From positions 620,001 to 684,000 of the forward strand of contig CANTFL010000086.1 in NCBI GenBank assembly GCA_947650285.1: a DNA stretch of 64,000 nt, written 5' to 3'. The stretch is from Hyaloperonospora brassicae (lineage: Eukaryota > Oomycota > Peronosporomycetes > Peronosporales > Peronosporaceae). A model generated the notes under the pieces. That model did not search any database and had not been told where the DNA came from. It saw nothing but the letters and a program-made list of their open reading frames with translations. Of the stretch, positions 21,872 to 32,871 are shown piece by piece. A program made the translations under genes and the position numbers. Each line of letters starts with the position of its first letter. Position 1 is the first letter of the stretch.

Positions 21872-23047
21872 CTACTGACCCCGACCATTTTTTGATGGTC
21901 CGTTTCGCTGTTGCGGCTTCGCAACAGCGCTGGACCCATGCCCATTGCCATTTCTGGCAAATGATCGTCCATTTCTGGCAAATGATCGTCCATTTCGCTC
22001 AGTACTGTTTGGTACTGGGCGTGGGGCACTACACTCGTATGCGTAGTGCCTTAACTTCTGACAGCGATTGCACCTCTGCAATCGCTTGTTGTTCGAAGAG
22101 CGAGGTCTCTCGCTCTCAACATAGCAGAGGTCCATTGTTTCTGGACCTCCGATCTCTTGTCGTCTCGGTGGACGATAAGAGTTTGAGCTAGCATGAGCCT
22201 GTCTCATGCTAAAGTCTTCCTGTTCCGCGGCTGATATCGCTTCTTCAAGCGTATTCAGCTCAAGGAGGAACAGATGGCTCCTGACGGGCCCTTCTGCGAG
22301 CCCTTGCATGAACACCCTTATCAACGTGTGCTCATGGACTGGGTTAGCAGTTGTACTACTCGCAAGGAGTCGTATATGTTGTGCGTAAGCGTGCTCATCA
22401 CGCTTACCCTGCTTGAGTTTCAGGAGCTCTGAACGAGCCCTGAACTCAGCCCGTGGCGGCTCAAACGTTTGTTTGAGCCGGGACTTGAAGTCATCTAGCG
22501 ACCTAAACACGTTTGGGTCGCTACTCTCGAGTCCCAGGGACCAAGTTTTGGCACGCCCTGCCAAGTGGGTCTGAGCAAATGTGAGTTTGATTTGCTCATC
22601 TTCGACGCGACGAGCCCTTAGGGCTCTGTCGAGTTCGACAAACCATAGTAACAGGGAGTCCTCCGGGACTCCACTGTACTTGGAGATGTCAACTTTCATG
22701 ACTTCGGGACGACGCGCATGCGCCGTCCCGCCCACAGCAGCATGGAATTGCTGCTATCTCAACAGCTCCGTCTGTTGAGCACCGAGTTCTCTCAACTGCT
22801 CGGCCTGTTGAGAGCCTTGCTGGTGAAGCAAGGCTACTTTCTCTCTCTCGAGAGCAAGTTCATTCTGAATGAACTTGGCAATAGCGGCATGTTGTTGGTC
22901 TCTGTCTAGAGACTCCAACATGGCGCTAACGACGAACACGCCTACGGTATAACTCATTCGTTCTACCGCACCCCATTCGATGTCACTCAAATGGGTAAAC
23001 CCTTCACGCGTGGCGTGAAAGGTGTCTTCTTCATCCAACACGTTCAT
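21872..23047 (-). pseudogene. Element A Gag with one in-frame stop
   Basis: Frame from ATG at 23047 to the stop at 21872 (392 codons), broken only by TAG at 22754-22756 in the context TELLR*QQFHAAVGG. The N-terminal part includes an acidic start and a Gln/Glu-rich helix. The retrotransposon Gag core reads SKYSGVPEDSLLLWFVELDRAL...FAQTHLAGRAKTWSLG...FKSRLKQTFEP. One CCHC knuckle CNRCQKLRHYAYEC lacks the usual Gly before His. The tail has a duplicated NGRSFAR unit caused by a 21-bp tandem repeat. Confidence 0.88.
21948..21989. repeat. 21-bp tandem duplication in Gag tail
   Basis: Two exact copies of ccatttctggcaaatgatcg(t), in frame with Gag and duplicating seven residues after the zinc knuckle. 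Simple replication slippage is the likely cause. Confidence 0.85.
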
Positions 23048-23072
23048 GTTGGATGATGTGGTCCTTGGAAGG

Positions 23073-23091
23073 ACTACAAAGTGCTACCAGG
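23073..23091 (-). other. Primer-binding site of element A
   Basis: Immediately internal to the 5' LTR on the minus strand the sequence is c-ctggtagcactttg. A TGG start one or two bases in from the LTR is the normal form of a tRNA primer-binding site. I cannot name the tRNA. Confidence 0.6.
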
Positions 23092-23481
23092 TGTAACGGG
23101 GCACACCCTTGCGTAACTTAACGCAAGGGTTTTGGGTGCCCCGACAGACGTACACGTGGCAAGCGAGGAAGCGTAGGTAGGGTAAAAGCAGAACTGTTAT
23201 ATTAATATAATTAAGTCTTTTAACTACTGTCTCTCTGTTTGACTTAGCTTAACTATACTAATATAACTGGATGTATGGTGACGTCTCGTCACCACTCATT
23301 GCGCGCGTCTTGCGGCGATTGGTGGGTTGATATCATCAAGATATCAACCAATGAACAGACTCTTTGGTCGACCCTTCAATATCACCGCTTTGGTGATATT
23401 GTTTAAAGAATATCATCTTCATATTCTTTATTGTCACTTTCCTTAAAGTGACAATTTCATGTAACGGGCTGCCCCGTTACA
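23092..23481 (-). repeat. Element A 5' LTR
   Basis: 390 bp, identical to 15483-15872 apart from four transitions at 23247, 23248, 23250 and 23253. It is followed on the right by the agttg duplication. The promoter for gag-pol should lie here, but I see no clear TATA box. Confidence 0.97.
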
Positions 23482-26400
23482 AGTTGCCTTGTATCCATGT
23501 GCTCACCATGTAAGCCCGTCGGTCGGGCTGGTTTAAGATCTTTGTAAAGACTTCGGATGTGTCGATCTCGCTTGAGCAAGGGCTTGACTTAGGTGATCGC
23601 TGTGCGGTAACCTTCACTCAGTGATCTGATATGAGCGACATCGTTTTCAGATCTTTTGATCTGATTATACCGATAATCGATCCTACTTGAACATGTCTTC
23701 TATCTACAATCTTCTGGTTACATATGCCGTCTCACGGTGGCGCGTCTATCAATATTGGTCGTGTTATTCGACTAGGTACACTTGTGAAAGCTTCTCCTAC
23801 TTGATCGCGCCCACCGTTTCCTTTTATTTTCCTTGTCTTGGTTCGTCATATGAATCTTGCGATCTCACATGGCAGCAACATCGGCGACTTGTCAATCTTG
23901 GCTATCCAGCCCTTGTATCTGCGTCCAATCGCCGGTCTGTGTGCTTTGAACAGATCATGCTAGACCTGGTGGGGCTGTGAAGGTGGTTTACTGTCCTATT
24001 GGTACATCCACGGCACATATACGTGTACCATATAGTGCTTTATAATACTCCTCAAAATAGTGTCGTTATAGCCACCAAGGATACATTTTATATTTTACCA
24101 AGTATATTGTAGAACCTAGCATATTGGTTAAAATGCAGGATTGACCTCTGTGTTTAAATTTTATAAACATTATTTCACATTTTTAAATCTTAACAATACA
24201 CATGCCTGGTCAAGAAGGTAAGGGTTTTGGGTGTGTTGAAGTGCACATCGAATGTATCTAGGTCCTTAGCTCACAACTTTCTGTTGCTACTGTAAGCCTT
24301 CTGAATTCGTCTGCCTATACGTTGGTAATCGTCGCGTCGCGCATTACTGTTTAGCTAGTAGTAGGTATCTAGTTCTGGTCGCGCGTTACTGAACCCCAAA
24401 CGGACCTCAAGTAGGGACTTCACCGCCTGGTAGGACAGTGCTGGTGAACCCATACACAATACCAGGTCCCGACAAATTAAACTTTTCGCCTGTATTCACC
24501 CACCGGTATCGAACCAGTGACCTATAAGGTGGCACTGTCATACCACACCAGCTGAGTTACAGAACACTTATTCAAATCAGCATGCCGAGGCGGATCTTTG
24601 ACAGCATTCATGATTTAAATAGTAGGAAACCTTGTTAATGCAAATACTCGTAGCATTTTTTTATAGAATTTCAAATCGTAATCAATCCCTTGTTTTAAAA
24701 CGAGTAGCCCATTAAGCTAAGATGACCCGATTGTTACGGTCGAGGTAGATCGTCGATCTAACGCCTTTCTTTGACAAGGAGCTGTTGTAACTCCGCTACA
24801 AAACATTATAGAGGACAGGTTATTCTTGCACTTTATTTGCGTATCTTTGGCCGTCGGGAAACTACTTAAATCTTACCCGTAGTTAGTAGACGCATGCCGT
24901 TGCTCAAAAATCGAATCAAGCTCGTGTATTGACCAGCCAAATTACTATCGGATCCGCAATAATGCCTTTATTATCTTGTGCATCATTTGTTTTGAGCTGA
25001 CATTTTTTACATATATGATCATTGATCTTGTATCACAACAGATCGCGTTCCTTGGCCACGTGTCAGAAGCTTGTGTTTCGTATTTCAGTATTGGCATCAT
25101 CATTCAATTTTTTTACCATGATCCAGATACAGAATATTTACCCAATCATTGTGACCAATCCACAAGGCGCAGTACACAAATTAAGCAAGAATACTTGTTT
25201 AACAGCCTACAGCTGCTGAAGAAGTCACTATGTCTATAATTGATCTTCTTGTTGGCAACAATATTATGTGTATTGTGCAAAATGAATGGAATCCTGCTCC
25301 TCGATTGATCTCCCTTAGCAGATTCGAATAATCATTCGCCTTCCTTGTAGCTTTAATAATAAGCGGGCCTCCTATTTAGTTTGCAGTATTTTTTGCAGGT
25401 TTCTGCTTTGTTTTGCAATGTACAGTAGTTGTCGCTATAGCTCACCACAGACGTCAAAAATAGTAATTTTACATGAGTTCTAACACGTGGTATCAGCCAT
25501 CAAAGAACAGCGTATGGCTGTGCAAGCGTTGGCTCATGATACAGTTGATCACATGGTGCAATGATTGAGTGATAAATTATACTTGACACTATATCTACCC
25601 ATGTCAGTTGTATTAAACCGGCATGAGTTTCTCATTGTCTACAATTGCACATATGAGTCATGTTTGTATAAGTAAAATTTAGAAATTAGAATGATCATTT
25701 CAAAAAATAAATATTTCTAGTTCGAGTGAGTGCGATGGAGATACCGTGATTGAACCATATCGTGAATTTACATTCCAAAAGTCATAGAACAAATCGTCGG
25801 CGTAATAGAAAGAATAATTACGCCCTAGTGAGGTCTTGACATTTAATTCAACATGTTCTGGCGTTGTGCAAGGACAAAACTTAAAATAATGCTACAATTG
25901 ACAGATGTTAATCGTGCTTATTGTGAGCTCTCACTGCTTTTACTCAGCAATCACAACCAAAAAAAGCACCAGGCGGATAAAACTATATACATAATATCGA
26001 CAGTTGGATGTATAATTCTTTCCTGGCCATGAACACGCTCGATATAGAGCAGAACCTAATTTGTTCAATGCATAGACTTGCTGTGCGATATTGACAAATT
26101 GGAGGTCAGCACTATATACAGCAACGACAATCTAGAAGGAGTCAAGACAGTTTCATATATTTTTATAACATCATACGTGATGGCAAATTTTACATTCTTG
26201 TAAGGAAGCACACCTCGGTCTACCTTGCGATGGTGCAGTAGAATCCCAATAAACGTTATAGCAGATGCTAGATGATAGCCACTATGCTCTTTAGCCACAG
26301 CAGCGATCTAAACTCACCATATTTCTTCTTTCCGCCCAATGAAAAGCTCTTCTCTCCCGTCAAGACGCTTATCGTATCAATCATATCATTTACATATAGC

Positions 26401-27757
26401 ATCAGTTGGGGGCACCACGTTGTTTTTATTATCTCTCAATTGATTGAGAGTACATATACCCTTCTGATCAGCTTCTCAATTATCAAGACCTGTAGTTTAC
26501 AATTTTATTATAAGTCAGAGCATAGGCCTTTGTAGGGACTTGCTCGTAATATTTCGCGCTGCAATTGCTTAACGAATTGGTTTTGTGCAATAAGTGAGCT
26601 GCCATTCACAGTATCGCTTGCTATTACACATAAACTTAGTGAACTTTGAACATCATATTTTTGTTACAAAAGTTCTCCTTTGTGAGCTATGTAATTTGTG
26701 CAATCTAAGAAGGTCTTTCACCTTGCGTCTTGCCTTGACGCCTGATATCACGCTACTAATCTTGACACAAGAGATCGAAGAATGCCTTCTTAATAGTAAA
26801 GGAATTACTGTTATGCCCATCCACGTGTCGTATAACGGCTTCTAAGCATTCTATTCTTTGCTTAAAGTATGCTCTCAGTGAGTCATTCTAGACGACTTAA
26901 TTTTAGCGCGAGGACTATGTCTGCTGCTTAAAATACAGCAATTAAAGCAGGTAAAGACATTTAGCTATACCCGTGGAGGGCGATGCAGTTCATGATGACA
27001 AGGATAGCTCAACAAAGTTACTCTAATGGTTCGTCTGTCAATCCACGCTGTAACGGGAACCCGCACTTGTGCTTCAGAAGTAAAATGAAATGACGCTGAC
27101 AAAAGTGCAGAAAATACCTTATAAATTACGCACCCGTACGTGCAGAGAAAGCAAGACAGCTTAAGGACAAGTTTGCCGAATATACTTAGAGAATTGGGTG
27201 AACGCAGCTAGATTCACATCAATATACGCCACTTTGAACTTATATAACGATACTTTTTTACAAATACTATGCGGCTATCTGTTTAACACCCATATCGTGC
27301 GTTTATTATTCATTGTACGCTTTTTTTTGGTTGATGTACTGGCCTGTATCGACCGATTAGAAATTGTTATCATCTTAACTCAAATAAGTGATACAAAAGA
27401 TTACGACACGATGAGAACATATATATATTTGCATTGGCACTTATTGATGTCAAAAACATGTAACGGGTGAGAAAGTTACATGACTTTGTAGTCCACTTGC
27501 TTTAAAATTGGAGATTTGATGCTTTTGTGGGAAACGGCAATGTACACCCACGCATTGGTCACCTCGGTCTTTCCGGTGAACGTCGTGCACTCATTACAAT
27601 AACTTCTTTGTTATAAGTCTTGATTATGGTCAGAATACTTGCATAAAAGAATAAAATGAGTGCCCGCATTGTAAAGTTTAAGTATTCTGCAGCATAGGCA
27701 CTTGCGTGACCAAAACTGTCAATATGTCTGACAAGTAATCGATGGATACGACGAAGA
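23482..27757. other. AT-rich intergenic DNA
   Basis: No gene recognised. The first 180 bp still contain small dyads (GCCCG/CGGGC near 23514; CAGATC/GATCTG near 23648) that may be a remnant of similar repeat material. A tRNA-like sequence at about 24500 is listed separately. Open frames such as 24976-25239 and 27198-27470 are AT-rich and featureless. Confidence 0.5.
24498..24565 (-). other. tRNA-like sequence, possible SINE head
   Basis: On the minus strand TAACTCAGCTGGT (A-box-like) is followed about 35 nt later by GGTTCGATACC (a close B-box match) with a pairable T-arm (ACTGG/CCGGT). The acceptor stem does not pair and no clear anticodon stem forms, so this is not a functional tRNA. It is either a tRNA pseudogene or the RNA polymerase III head of a SINE. 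Confidence 0.5.
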
Positions 27758-28157
27758 TGTAACGGGGCACTTGAAGCTTGTTTTGACACAGTGAAAGTGA
27801 TTCAAAATGATTCCATTGAAAGTATGGGCCTCATTACTTCAGGTATACCTACGTGCCGAGGAAGGGAAGTCTACTATGCATAGTAGTCCGGTTTTATGAT
27901 ACAAGATAGAACTGTACAGATCATCTGTTATAGTTTCCTTTTATTTATCTTCAATCTTAATTTGACTAAAACATCTTACCAATACATGATGTAGCTACTA
28001 GTTCACAACTCAATGCGCGCATCCACAATCAATTGTTTAGTTGGTACTATGTGGGAATATGCCAACCAATGATTGGATCAGGACCGTTTATCAAGTTCGA
28101 AGGTTACATTTGTTTATATACATAGTAAGATAGATATTGTATATTTGTGCCGGTTAC
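27758..28157 (-). repeat. Decayed LTR related to element A
   Basis: Starts TGTAACGGGGCAC and ends near gtgccggttac, about 400 bp. It shares scattered blocks in order with the element A LTR: acgtgccgaggaag, agaactgt, atttgact, ctcaatgcgcgcatc, gccaaccaatga. No second LTR was found, so it is a solo or orphan LTR. Most dyads of the intact LTR are no longer perfect here. It could alternatively be the end of the copia relic next to it. Confidence 0.5.
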
Positions 28158-28489
28158 CCGGTAGCCTCAATGGGTCACTTAGTATTCTAGCGAACATCGC
28201 CTCTCTTATGTTGGAATTTATACATTAGGATGATACTGTGAAAAGTACGAGTGTTGTTGTTCAATCGTTCACCTACAATGTGTCCTAAGTTCTCAGTTAC
28301 TCTTTCAATATATCATCCCGAGAACTCACCGTGGCTGTGTCTATCTGCCGATAGTAGTCGACCAAATGATGACAAGGATCAATGCCACATCAATGAAATT
28401 TACAATGCCCTAACTCGCATAACTTCATTTGAATTTGCTGCTCAAATCATTGTCCACATAAAATGTGTATGCAATGATGATTGACACTC

Positions 28490-28785
28490 GACATCCTCCC
28501 TTTGGTCTCCGACTGCCCGATTGTGGCCTGTACATCTATCCGAATTGACATTGGAGACTCCGCTCTAAACGTAAGTTCACAAATCAATTCATCCAGACCT
28601 ATCCAATCTCGCCCAACTAGCAAGAACGACGCAAATTAGGCCTCCTAGGTCAACATTTACGTACCAATTTGATTTATACACAACCACTGCAAAATAGCAT
28701 TGTGAATGACTAAACTCTCCCTACCTAAGACTTGCTGTCCGCCTTATCACATGCATTGTCCGAGTCACCCCAGCTCGCCGAATTG
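28490..28785 (-). pseudogene. Copia relic RNase H
   Basis: Two separated fragments are readable: SASWGDSDNACDKADSKS, matching the copia signature around the first catalytic Asp, and ELTFRAESPMSIRIDVQATIGQ, matching the stretch around the later Asp-Asn-Gln. Several stops lie between them. Confidence 0.65.
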
Positions 28786-29239
28786 GCCATGTTTCCTTCA
28801 TTTCTTTCAGTATTCATTCTGAGCTTCATATTCTTGGTCTCCTGTTAGTATCTGGCGATTAATCAAGTCCGGTTTAGTCACTCACGACCATTTGTGTGGT
28901 GCGCCGCGTGGCCTTGTGCACTGCAAAACCGAAATACGGAAGTGTTTACTATAACGTAAGATCCCTACAAGCGACTAACAGTCGAGGATCGTTGGTTCAC
29001 CTCTTTGTTTCTATATTGCTGTCAGAAACACCGATTACTTCTCCACTTCGTTGGCCTCATAGTCAATAGGTGCATTTGCATCACTTGCGTCCATCAAATC
29101 ACGGTGTTCAATTATTTTCATCAATCGTCTTCTGTTGGGTGTGCCATATACGCATTTTTGTCAACCAAAACTAATTCGCATCTTGAAAAACCTGCGAACT
29201 ACACCAATGTTTTATTTGATAAATGTACCATCGCTTCGA

Positions 29240-29952
29240 AAATTATTTATACGATCCTTGGGCTGGACGCAATGGCTAGTAAGTCTTCCACGACGACACC
29301 GACAAAAGACAAATCGTCGTCTTGGTGCTTATGATACCAGCACATATCAGTTTTACACCTCGTGATTCCTAACTCCTCAAACCTGGTGTAAAGCAGTACG
29401 CTTCACAGGCGTACCGCTCGGTGAACCCCTTAGAGTGACTTCTTCAATTGTTGCGCCTATTGCCATACGTGTTGTGCGCCAAAGTCCCTTAGGATGCCAT
29501 CGTTTATCTCCATCACCTGAGGAATCGCAACGCAGATATCGAAATGTTCTTCTTTATTAGCCTTTACGTACGCGTTGGGTTTACCCATGTGTCTTTCAGG
29601 TACTCTCCACACGCAGCTCAAGCACCAACATCACTTTGACCGTGCACAGCTCCATAAGAGCAGCAAATGTGAGACCATAGTCGACACCATACCTGATGGT
29701 TATCAACAGAAATCAATATCAAGGTAAATCGTTTAAATCCCATCATCACCAGTTTTAGTTTTGTGAACCATTTCTGTGTACAGCACGTGACTTCTGTTGA
29801 GTGTCACTACGACCTCCAATCTCCGTTTTCTTTGAGCGCTTGCAGCTCTTTTCTGACGTTTCAATCATCAGCTTGTCGTTAAGGTCACTTTTAATGGCTT
29901 GTCCATACGTCTTTGAGTCATCCTCTTGCACTATATTTATCACGTCAGGCAT
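29240..29952 (-). pseudogene. Copia relic reverse transcriptase
   Basis: Starts with DDSKTYGQAIKSDLNDK (the copia RT entry motif), then a decayed region with AVHRNG, YGVDYGLTFAALMELCTVK, then NAYVKANKEEHFDICV and KTDMCWYHKHQDDDLSFVGVVVEDLLAI. The catalytic YVDD position reads VVED, so the active site is lost. Multiple stops and frame changes. Confidence 0.75.
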
Positions 29953-30299
29953 CAGTTCATATTGTTAACGCAAAATTGCACGCCTTTCTCACTGATGTGA
30001 TGACATCGCGCGTCTGAATACCCCTCCTTCCTCATCACTTGACTTTATAATTTGTAAAAGGTAGTGATTTTTATACGATAAATCGTCGTCGGTATCATCG
30101 CCAATTCCTTTTTCATTTACCGACAGTTCCACGCATGATAGCTGCTATTTTGCTTCTCAGTCAGTGTTGACACGTTTTGAACGCGCTGTGTGGCAACGAC
30201 CATCTTGTCCTTTATAAATAAACCCTGTATCCTTTCATTTTATCTCTTATGACAACGATTATACCTTGTTTTACACGCTCGCCCAGAGACTTCTTACGT

Positions 30300-30875
30300 G
30301 CATATCTACGCACCATGTACGGCAATCACAACATCACAATGTCGCTTCAAATTTAGGACGATATTATTGCGCATTTGCAACGACAGATGTTTTTCTAACG
30401 TGACATCGCTTGGACTCTATTGATATTATACATAGTATATTCCGCGTCACCTGCCTAGAACCTTAACGACAGTTCACAAGCAAGATAATACGTCGCACCA
30501 TGTTCATAAGGGTGTGGTGCATTTGATCTGCTTGCACGTCACTTGCTTGGTTACAAAACTCTTAAATCTGCCCCTCAATACCAGTGCCCTTGTCGAAAAG
30601 CTCCAATGTACTGTATTCTCCTCCACCGTCCGTCGCTAAAACGTAAAAAGGACAATTAAATAGTCGCTAGAAAAATCATTAAGTGCTTGAACTTCTGACC
30701 TGCGACATCCATAAATATTGCCAAAAAATGCGCTACAGTGATTTGTCCGATGATCTTGGGGTAAATTCACCATATAACGCTTAGCTAACCTGTCATACAA
30801 GGTCATGTGTCTTTTCGAGTCAGAGCAGACGACTCCTTCAATGCGATCGATTTGTGCATTTATTCTAGTGTCCAT
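30300..30875 (-). pseudogene. Copia relic integrase core
   Basis: YGCRRSEVQALNDFSSDYL (the KSEV...F region of copia integrase) is followed, after a frame change at about 30637, by ATDGGGEYSTLELFDKGTGIEGQI, where the second catalytic Asp and GGEY are recognisable. The distal core is too degraded to read. Confidence 0.7.
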
Positions 30876-31500
30876 TCACGACTGAAATGTTTTGCTTCAT
30901 ATTCTCTGTGCACAAGCCAAGCAGTTTGCTCACAACTGATCCGTGAGCTGTATTTAGGATGCGGGGTCCTCGGCTATCTTTATGGTATTGTCGCAGTTTG
31001 TGGTCGCTATCCTTCCGTAAGAATACACATGATACCCCTTTGCACATCGTGAACGACCTCTGCCTCATAGTTAGCACATGCTGACATCAGCAGGTCTCTT
31101 ACCGCCGTATCTCTCCCGCGTCATCGTGTGCGCACTAACCAAAACATTTTTGTATATTCTTGCGTCGAAACCAGCCGTTCCGTCTTTCTAAACGGTACCA
31201 CACGCTACTGGCTCCGGTATGATATTCTGCACCCTTTAACCTCCGACACTCCATTCGACGAATTGATTTTTCAAGGTTGTGCGCAAGTTACACATTTATG
31301 TAATGCACCTTGGTTCTATCCCATCAAAGTCATCGTTATAATTGCTCTTAAACGCTTCGATATTAGTGGATACCCACAACTCGCAGCAACGCACTAAATT
31401 AGCGTATTATTCAGGGTCTTCTACAATACATCATCGTTAACCAGGTGTCGTCTCAATCCGCAATCTATTATTTAGCGTTGTCTCTTGACACATAGTCCGC

Positions 31501-32139
31501 CTATGACCAGGACGAAATTAACATCGTCCGTCGCTTTATACTTAGAACTGGTCTCGGGGCACGCTATCTATAAATGTAATGGATTTACATATCTGTAGCA
31601 CGTGCGCAAATCTCTACGATCCTTCCGAATGTCTGAACAGGCAATGCGGAAATCTCCGTGCCCATTGTCAACCGTGATAATCGCGTCCTTTCGGATATGC
31701 TTAACGCACATCTCAATATCAGTCTACTGCGCGAAGTGCGCAAGATCTTCCGCCTATTGCAAGTAGTCAGTGCGCATGATGTTCAACCTCGCCATCATCA
31801 ACACCCGTATAATGGGTCAGCTTAATGCACATTGGTGTCTTTGAACTAGGTTAACGGAACCTCCACACGCTTCACTCACCACCACCAAGATTATGTAATG
31901 TTCTTCTAGCTTCGCTTGGAGCTCGTGGGCACTGTAAAAATCTTCATGCATTGAGAGGGAGTATTTTTGTCGCACATGTAAAGTAGACGCTGCATCTCGT
32001 GCTGTACAGATGGAGGTGTATTCTGATGTGTTTAGCTAAACTTTCTACACAATGGCTGATTGGGAGAAGCCCCTGTCCACTCAAAAGCCCCAATTTTGCC
32101 TCTCTCCATATCTTTTCTACTTACTGATGTTTTTCAGAA
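31501..32139. other. Gap between the copia relic and gypsy relic B
   Basis: No domain recognised on either strand; may hold eroded copia gag. Confidence 0.4.
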
Positions 32140-32308
32140 TTATTTTGGTGGTTACGGTGACGTATGCCCCTTCCTTACTGCCCACGTGATCTCTGCAGAG
32201 TGACGTTGTCCCCAGATTTTTGTATCTTGATCAATGTATGCAAATGAATGAATGCAGATTATTTCTGAATCCACGGATAGTCCAACCGGTCTTGCGTACT
32301 TATGGTCA

Positions 32309-32629
32309 TTAAATCCTACCGGACTTAAGCTCTCGTTTTCGGCGCTTGAAGTCGACGACGAACTCTTCGTAATGAGAGAAGTGGCGAATGTTCCGTTCAC
32401 GCTCCCAAGTGTATTCATGTTTGGCCTCACCTTGCCATTGGACGATCCATTCGGGTCGCCGATTAAGCTGACGGTATTCCAGCAACTTCTCCACAACTTG
32501 CAACTGGTTCCATGGTTCGTCGTTGATGAGCTTGGAAGTCTTGGGTATAGGTCGGCTTAGGAACTTGTCGGAAATTAGGACATAAGGTGATAGCACATCT
32601 CCATCAAACGTATTATTCATTCGTTTCAT
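32309..32629 (-). pseudogene. Relic B integrase end and chromodomain
   Basis: PYVLISDKFLSRPIPKTSKLINDEPWNQLQVVEKLLEYRQLNRRPEWIVQWQGEAKHEYTWERERNI in parts: a chromo-like fold with VVEKLLEYR, WIVQWQG and YTWERE. It follows an integrase C-terminal segment in another frame. Confidence 0.75.
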
Positions 32630-32871
32630 CGATTGCGGAAGTTACAACTTGGCCACGGTTTAATTGATCATCCTAATGACCTTAAAATGTCCAATCTTGC
32701 GTGCAGCAAACTTCGCTCGTTTCATGTCTGCATCCTTCGCGGGTTGAGCCAGTGGAATGCGGTGATTTCAACCATGACGAGATCTCCCTGCTTAAACACA
32801 ATCTGGTAAACGCTACGCCGATGCTTTTGGTTACAATAACTTTTTGCGTTTCCTGAGCCTTGATCAAGTTT

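Larger units (their letters stand above)
15483..23481 (-). mobile_element. Element A: full-length Ty3/gypsy chromovirus-type LTR retrotransposon
   Basis: About 8.0 kb, transcribed on the minus strand. Flanking 5-bp duplications agttg (15478-15482 and 23482-23486) and two 390-bp LTRs with TG...CA ends show integrase-mediated insertion. Order on the minus strand: 5' LTR, PBS, Gag with CCHC knuckle, protease, RT, RNase H, integrase, chromodomain, then a long ORF on the opposite strand, PPT and 3' LTR. Gag-pol carries at least six in-frame stops and several frameshifts, so this copy cannot make its own polyprotein. The LTRs differ at only four positions, all within 7 bp, so insertion was recent relative to the damage, or the copy was mobilised in trans. 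Short inverted repeats tile the element from end to end. Confidence 0.95.
15483..23481. repeat. Dense array of short inverted repeats covering element A
   Basis: Reading by eye I found more than forty perfect stems of 8-12 bp with short loops in the internal region alone, plus many of 5-7 bp. Examples (span; left arm): 16060-16079 GCAGACGA; 16177-16196 GAGTCAGAC; 16351-16372 GCTCGTGCG; 16377-16400 TGACGACGGC; 16412-16433 GTGGTACC; 16487-16506 GCCTGTCTC; 16513-16534 CATCGAATA; 16561-16581 AGCGCGAA; 16635-16663 CCAAAAGCG; 16679-16707 TCGTCCAAAA; 17626-17651 ACGTAGGATGCG; 17714-17735 CGGCAGTAG; 18022-18044 CGATGCTG; 19124-19147 CGTCGTCAAG; 19602-19627 TGCAATCGCC; 19653-19675 GGAACGCTG; 19997-20019 CGTCCATAGC; 20804-20830 ACGCTAGAACCG; 20875-20904 GATCAAGCGTA. 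They lie side by side rather than nested and occur in both strands' coding sequence. By rough reckoning, a perfect 8-bp stem with a loop up to 12 nt is expected about once per 5 kb. Confidence 0.9.
28380..31500 (-). mobile_element. Decayed Ty1/copia element (pol relic)
   Basis: The frame is lost in many places, but copia domains appear in order on the minus strand: protease-region motif IIDCGLRRHLVNDD (about 31430-31475), integrase core ATDGGGEYSTLELF (about 30590-30637), RT (about 29240-29940) and RNase H (about 28490-28785). The order protease-integrase-RT-RNase H separates copia from gypsy. No paired LTRs found. An old, inactive insertion. Confidence 0.75.

Noticed and set aside
22754..22756. 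Readthrough stop in Gag (TAG followed by CAG)
   Set aside because: Second codon after the stop does not fit the known leaky context, the stop lies inside Gag rather than at the Gag-Pol border, and other stops follow in pol.
15483..23481. CRISPR-like array, suggested by regular short palindromes
   Set aside because: No repeated unit: each dyad has a different sequence and they lie within coding sequence of a eukaryotic retroelement.
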